Assembly (NCBI GenBank): GCA_946885815.1
Contig: CAMPHE010000049.1
Span: 1-9,649 of the forward strand
Reading direction: 5' to 3'
Length of the DNA: 9,649 bases
Source of the DNA: an uncultured Arenimonas sp.
GTDB taxonomy: Bacteria > Pseudomonadota > Gammaproteobacteria > Xanthomonadales > Xanthomonadaceae
Position numbers and translations under genes: made by a program. The stretch's first letter is position 1. Each line of letters opens with the position of its first letter. Of the stretch, positions 6,593 through 9,649 are shown piece by piece. The notes beneath the pieces are model-generated. The model searched no databases, was not told the origin of the DNA, and saw only the letters and a program-made list of their open reading frames with translations.

Positions 6593-7978
6593 TCAAGGCG
6601 GCAGCACCTTTCCCGGATTGAGGATCCCGTCCGGGTCGAACAGCGCCTTCATGCCGCGCATCAGCGCGAGCGCGCCCGGGTCGAGCGAGCGCGCGAGCAG
6701 GTCGCGCTTGACGAGCCCGATGCCGTGTTCGCCGCTGACGAGGCCTTCGAGCGCGATCACCGCGTCGAACACGTCGGCGAGCGCGGCCTCGGCGCGCGCG
6801 GACTGCGCCGTGTCGTCGGGGTCGAACAGGATGTTGACGTGCAGGTTGCCGTTGCCGGCGTGGCCGAACACGACGATCGGCAGCGCGTGCTTCGCCCTCG
6901 CTGCGCGCACCGCCGCGACCAGCGCCGGAATGCGCGACACCGGCACCACCACGTCCTCGTTGATCTTGCCGGCAGCGATCGTCCGCAGCGCCGGGCTCAG
7001 GGACTTGCGCGCGGTCCACAGTCGCTCCCGCTCCGCGTCGTCGCGTGCGGCGGTGACCTCGAGGCAGCCCGGGCCCTGCGCGGCGGTGGTCACCGCGGCG
7101 ACGGCTTCCGCGAGCACCGCTTCGTCACCGTCCACTTCGAGCATCAGCAGCGCGCCGGCCGCGGGGATGTCGGCGTCGCCGACCTCGCGCGCGAGGCGCA
7201 CCGCCTCGTCGTCCATGAACTCCAGCATCGACGGCGTGACCGGCTGCGCCATCAGCCGCGCGACCGCGGCGGCGGCGGCGTCGACATCGGAGTACAGCGC
7301 GCGCAGCGCGCGGCGTCGCGCCGGCACCGGCGTCAGCCGCAGCGTCGCCTCGACGATCAGCGCCAGCGTGCCTTCGCTGCCGATCAGCAGCCGCGACAGG
7401 TCGTAGCCGCTCGCGCCCTTCGTCGTCGCCGCGCCGAACGATACGAGCTCGCCGGTGCCGGTGACGGCCTTCAGCGCCAGCACGTTGTCGCGCGTCGCGC
7501 CGTACTTCACCGCGCGCGGGCCGCCGGCGCCGCAGGCGAGGTTGCCGCCGATGCTGCAGTACATCGCGCTGGTCGGGTCGGGCGGCCAGAACAGCCCGTG
7601 CGGCGCCAGCGCCGCCTGCAGGTCGCCGTTGAGCAGCCCGGGTTCGACGACCGCCACCCGGTCGCCGGGCCGGATGTCGAGCACGCGCGCCATGCGTTCG
7701 AACGACACGACCAGCGCGTCCTCGCCGGGCACGCTCGCACCGGTCGTGTTCGTGCCGCGGCCGCGCGCGACGATCGGCGTGCGCGCTTCCCGGCACGCGC
7801 GCACGATCGCCTGCACCTGCGCCGCGTCGTGCGGCAGCGCCACCGCCAGCGGCAGGCCCTGGCGGCGGGAATTGTCGTAGCCGTAGTTCAACCGCTCCGC
7901 CGGGTCGGCCAGCAGCGCGCCCGGCGGCAGGGCCGCGGCGAGGGCGTCATGCAGCGGGCGGGGGAGGCTGGCCGGCAT
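6593..7978 (-). CDS. FAD-binding oxidoreductase, GlcD/D-lactate dehydrogenase type
   Basis: This 461-residue flavoprotein belongs to the FAD_binding_4 plus FAD-oxidase C family, which oxidises D-2-hydroxy acids such as D-lactate, glycolate or D-2-hydroxyglutarate. The FAD domain shows RGRGTNTTGAS (72-82), DPTSAMYCSIGGNLA (134-148), GGPRAVKYGATRDN (152-165) and IGSEGTL (199-205). The C-terminal domain has the metal- and substrate-site motifs GHAGNGNLH (372-380) and SGEHGIG (415-421). It ends with DGILNPGKVLPP, the usual end of the family. There is no signal peptide. ATG 7978 is used because domain similarity begins at once after it; upstream codons to 8143 lie in the divergent gene and read as low-complexity Arg/Pro. 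No ribosome binding site is well placed. The substrate cannot be told from sequence. It heads a probable two-gene minus-strand unit with the glycosylase. Confidence 0.93.
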   Translation of the reverse strand: MPASLPRPLHDALAAALPPGALLADPAERLNYGYDNSRRQGLPLAVALPHDAAQVQAIVRACREARTPIVARGRGTNTTGASVPGEDALVVSFERMARVLDIRPGDRVAVVEPGLLNGDLQAALAPHGLFWPPDPTSAMYCSIGGNLACGAGGPRAVKYGATRDNVLALKAVTGTGELVSFGAATTKGASGYDLSRLLIGSEGTLALIVEATLRLTPVPARRRALRALYSDVDAAAAAVARLMAQPVTPSMLEFMDDEAVRLAREVGDADIPAAGALLMLEVDGDEAVLAEAVAAVTTAAQGPGCLEVTAARDDAERERLWTARKSLSPALRTIAAGKINEDVVVPVSRIPALVAAVRAARAKHALPIVVFGHAGNGNLHVNILFDPDDTAQSARAEAALADVFDAVIALEGLVSGEHGIGLVKRDLLARSLDPGALALMRGMKALFDPDGILNPGKVLPP

Positions 7979-8040
7979 CCGGCGATTGTACGGGCCCCTC
8001 CGGAGGCATAACGTTCGACCAGGCCGCACGGAGATCGCCC
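7979..8040. promoter_or_regulatory. Divergent intergenic region with palindrome and TACAAT box
   Basis: These 62 nt separate the divergent FAD and TPR genes and should hold both promoters. On the minus strand TACAAT (7990-7985) resembles a -10 box but sits only 6 nt before the FAD start codon, and no good -35 precedes it. On the plus strand CATAAC (8007-8012) with TTGTAC 15 nt upstream is a weak promoter for the TPR gene. CCTCCGGAGG at 7997-8006 is a perfect 10-bp palindrome near the middle and could be an operator. GGAG at 8030-8033 is the ribosome binding site of the TPR gene, 7 nt before ATG 8041. Promoter calls are tentative. Confidence 0.35.
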
Positions 8041-9649
8041 ATGTCCTCCCGCCTGCACCGCGCGGCGGCCGCCTGCCTGGTTCTCGTCCTGGTCCTCGCC
8101 ACGTCGCCGGCGTCGGTGGCGCGCGCCGGGGCGAGTGCGACACACGGCACGGCGCACATCCCGATCAGCTGTGCGCCCGCCGCCCAGGCCGATTTCGACG
8201 CGGCGCTGACCCTCTGGCATCACATGACCTACCCGCAGGCACGCGAGGCGTTCGCCGCACTGTCGATGCGCGAGCCGGAGTGCGCGATGGCGCACTGGGG
8301 CGTCGCCATGACGCTGTTCCAGCCGTTGTGGCCGTCGCGGCCGTCCGCGGAAGACCTCGAGATCGGGCGGCTGGCGGTGCAGCAGGCGCGCGCCGCCGGG
8401 GACGCCACGACGCCGCACGAAGCCGCGTTCCTCGAAGCCGCCGGCGCGTTCTTCGACGAACCCGGCGACTACTGGCAGCGCATCGCCCGCTGGGCCACGG
8501 CCGCCGAGGCGCAGCACGTCGCATTCCCGGACGACGACGAGGCGACACTCCAGTACGCGCTGGCGCTGCTGGCCACCGCACCGGCAGGCGACGGCGCGCG
8601 CGCCCACGCCGACCGCGCCGCGGTGCTGCTGGAAGGCGTGCTCGCGCGCCGGCCCGACCATCCGGGCGCGCTGCACTACCTCGTGCATGCGAGCGATGCG
8701 CCCGGGCGCGTCGAGCGGGCCACCGGCATCGCGCGGCGCTACGAAGCGATCGCACCCGACAACCCGCATGCGCTCCACATGCCGACGCATCTGTACACGC
8801 GGCTCGGCGACTGGCCGGGTTCGATCCGCGGCAACCGCCGCGCGGCCGAGGCGGCCCTGCGGCATCCGGCGGGCCCGGGCGGCGAATACGTCTGGGACGA
8901 ATTCGCGCACGCGATCGAATACCTCGTCTACGCCCACCTGCAGCGTGGCGAAGACCGCGCCGCCGAAGCCGAGCGCGCGAGGCTGGTCGCGGTGCCGAAC
9001 CTCGAGCCGTCGTTCAAGAGCGCGTTCCATCTCGCTTCGACGCAGGCCCGCATCGCGCTCGAGCAGCGCGACTGGCGCGCTGCCGCGGCGATCCGGCCAC
9101 GCACGCCCGACACGGTCGACTGGGACCGTTTCGCATGGGCGGAGGCGATCCAGGTATTCGCGCACGCGCGCGGGGTGCAGGAATCGGCGACCGGCACGGG
9201 GGCCGGCGACGCCGCGGTGCAGGCCGGAATGGCCGCGTCGCTGCGACGCCTCGACGATCTCGCGGCCAAGATGGCGGCTTCCGGCGAGACGGCGTTCGAA
9301 CGCGACATCCGCGTGCTGCGCGGCGAACTCGACGCATGGGTGAAATACCACGCCGGCGACGCCGCGGGCGCCGAAGCGGCGATGCGCGCGGCGGCCGCGC
9401 TCGAGGCGGCGACGCCGAAGCATCCGGTGACCCCGGGTCCGACGCTGCCGGCCGAAGAACAACTCGGCGATCTGCTGCTCGCGCTCGACCGGCCCGCGGA
9501 CGCGCGAGCGGCGTACGAGCGCGCCCTCGCCGCCTACCCGAACCGGTTCCGCGCGCTGGCCGGCGCCGCGCGTGCCGCGGCGGCGGCGGGCGACCCCGGG
9601 GCGGCTCGCCGCCATCGCGACACGCTGCGAACGATCGCGGGGGCCGGCG
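8041..9649 (+). CDS. Exported TPR-type repeat protein, 3' end outside window
   Basis: The frame stays open from ATG 8041 to the right edge, giving 536 residues without a stop. GGAG lies 7 nt before the ATG. The N-terminus (basic start, then ACLVLVLVLA and a cut near ASVARA) looks like a Sec signal peptide, so the protein is probably periplasmic or outside the cell. The body is helical and Ala-rich with TPR-like units. DFDAALTLWHHMTYPQAREA (51-70) then ECAMAHWGVAM (80-90) matches a family of TPR proteins I know from environmental and proteobacterial genomes. It also carries HYLVHASD (212-219), NPHALHMPTHLYTRLGDW (241-258) and a TPR-like end near 471-500 (EEQLGDLLLALDRPADARAA, then YERALAAYP). 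The function of this family is not known to me. The recurring histidines (60, 61, 85, 212, 216, 246, 250) could bind a metal, which is speculation. It is divergent from the FAD gene. Confidence 0.85.
   Translation, partial: MSSRLHRAAAACLVLVLVLATSPASVARAGASATHGTAHIPISCAPAAQADFDAALTLWHHMTYPQAREAFAALSMREPECAMAHWGVAMTLFQPLWPSRPSAEDLEIGRLAVQQARAAGDATTPHEAAFLEAAGAFFDEPGDYWQRIARWATAAEAQHVAFPDDDEATLQYALALLATAPAGDGARAHADRAAVLLEGVLARRPDHPGALHYLVHASDAPGRVERATGIARRYEAIAPDNPHALHMPTHLYTRLGDWPGSIRGNRRAAEAALRHPAGPGGEYVWDEFAHAIEYLVYAHLQRGEDRAAEAERARLVAVPNLEPSFKSAFHLASTQARIALEQRDWRAAAAIRPRTPDTVDWDRFAWAEAIQVFAHARGVQESATGTGAGDAAVQAGMAASLRRLDDLAAKMAASGETAFERDIRVLRGELDAWVKYHAGDAAGAEAAMRAAAALEAATPKHPVTPGPTLPAEEQLGDLLLALDRPADARAAYERALAAYPNRFRALAGAARAAAAAGDPGAARRHRDTLRTIAGAG

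Noticed and set aside
6263..8011. 582-codon open frame on the plus strand
   Set aside because: It is antisense to the FAD dehydrogenase and part of the glycosylase, with Arg/His/Gln-rich composition and no family motif. The minus-strand genes have clear catalytic motifs.
7979..8143. N-terminal extension of the FAD dehydrogenase to 8143
   Set aside because: The extra 55 codons are Arg/Pro-rich, unlike the family N-terminus, and lie inside the signal-peptide region of the divergent TPR gene.
7888..9615. 575-codon open frame on the minus strand
   Set aside because: It is antisense to the TPR protein, is Arg/Gly/Ala-rich without any domain, and overlaps the start of the FAD gene in another frame. 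Long antisense frames are expected at this GC content.

Overview
The window comes from a very GC-rich bacterium, most likely a gammaproteobacterium of the Xanthomonadales/Lysobacteraceae type. This placement is an inference from about 72-75% GC in the housekeeping genes (hand counts of single 60-base lines), the thiL-pgpA order and the style of the proteins. No rRNA or other phylogenetic marker is present to settle it.

Layout. The left edge (1-826, + strand) holds the 3' end of thiL followed by pgpA. A mirror-symmetric inverted repeat fills much of the 131-nt gap between them. After a 354-nt stretch without a recognisable gene comes a lower-GC insert (about 60-63% in the lines counted). It carries a 1412-residue secreted RHS/YD-repeat protein (1181-5419) and, 15 nt downstream with its own strong ribosome binding site, a small unrecognised gene (5435-5860). 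The RHS protein has a Sec-type signal peptide, a DUF6531-like N-terminal module, many YD repeats, a complete RHS core ending in DPLGL, and a 122-residue variable C-terminal tip. The tip shows an H...NC(x)SW pattern suggestive of a permuted papain-like enzyme. The pair has the architecture of a polymorphic toxin and its immunity protein.

The second half (5848-7978, - strand) holds an FAD-linked GlcD-type dehydrogenase and, downstream of it on the same strand, a family-4-like Fe-S uracil-DNA glycosylase. Their junction carries a second inverted repeat built to the same plan as the first. The glycosylase ends 13 bp inside the end of the putative immunity gene, so the two converge and overlap. 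Divergent from the FAD gene, from 8041 to the right edge (+ strand), is an exported TPR-type protein with several conserved-looking histidine motifs; it runs off the window.

The most notable items are the toxin tip with its candidate immunity partner, and the two related inverted repeats. In those repeats three 8-bp half-sites per arm recur at about 10-nt steps and are mirrored about a centre. Half-site differences between the two copies are compensated across the arms. I see no CRISPR array, rRNA, tRNA, transposase or integrase.
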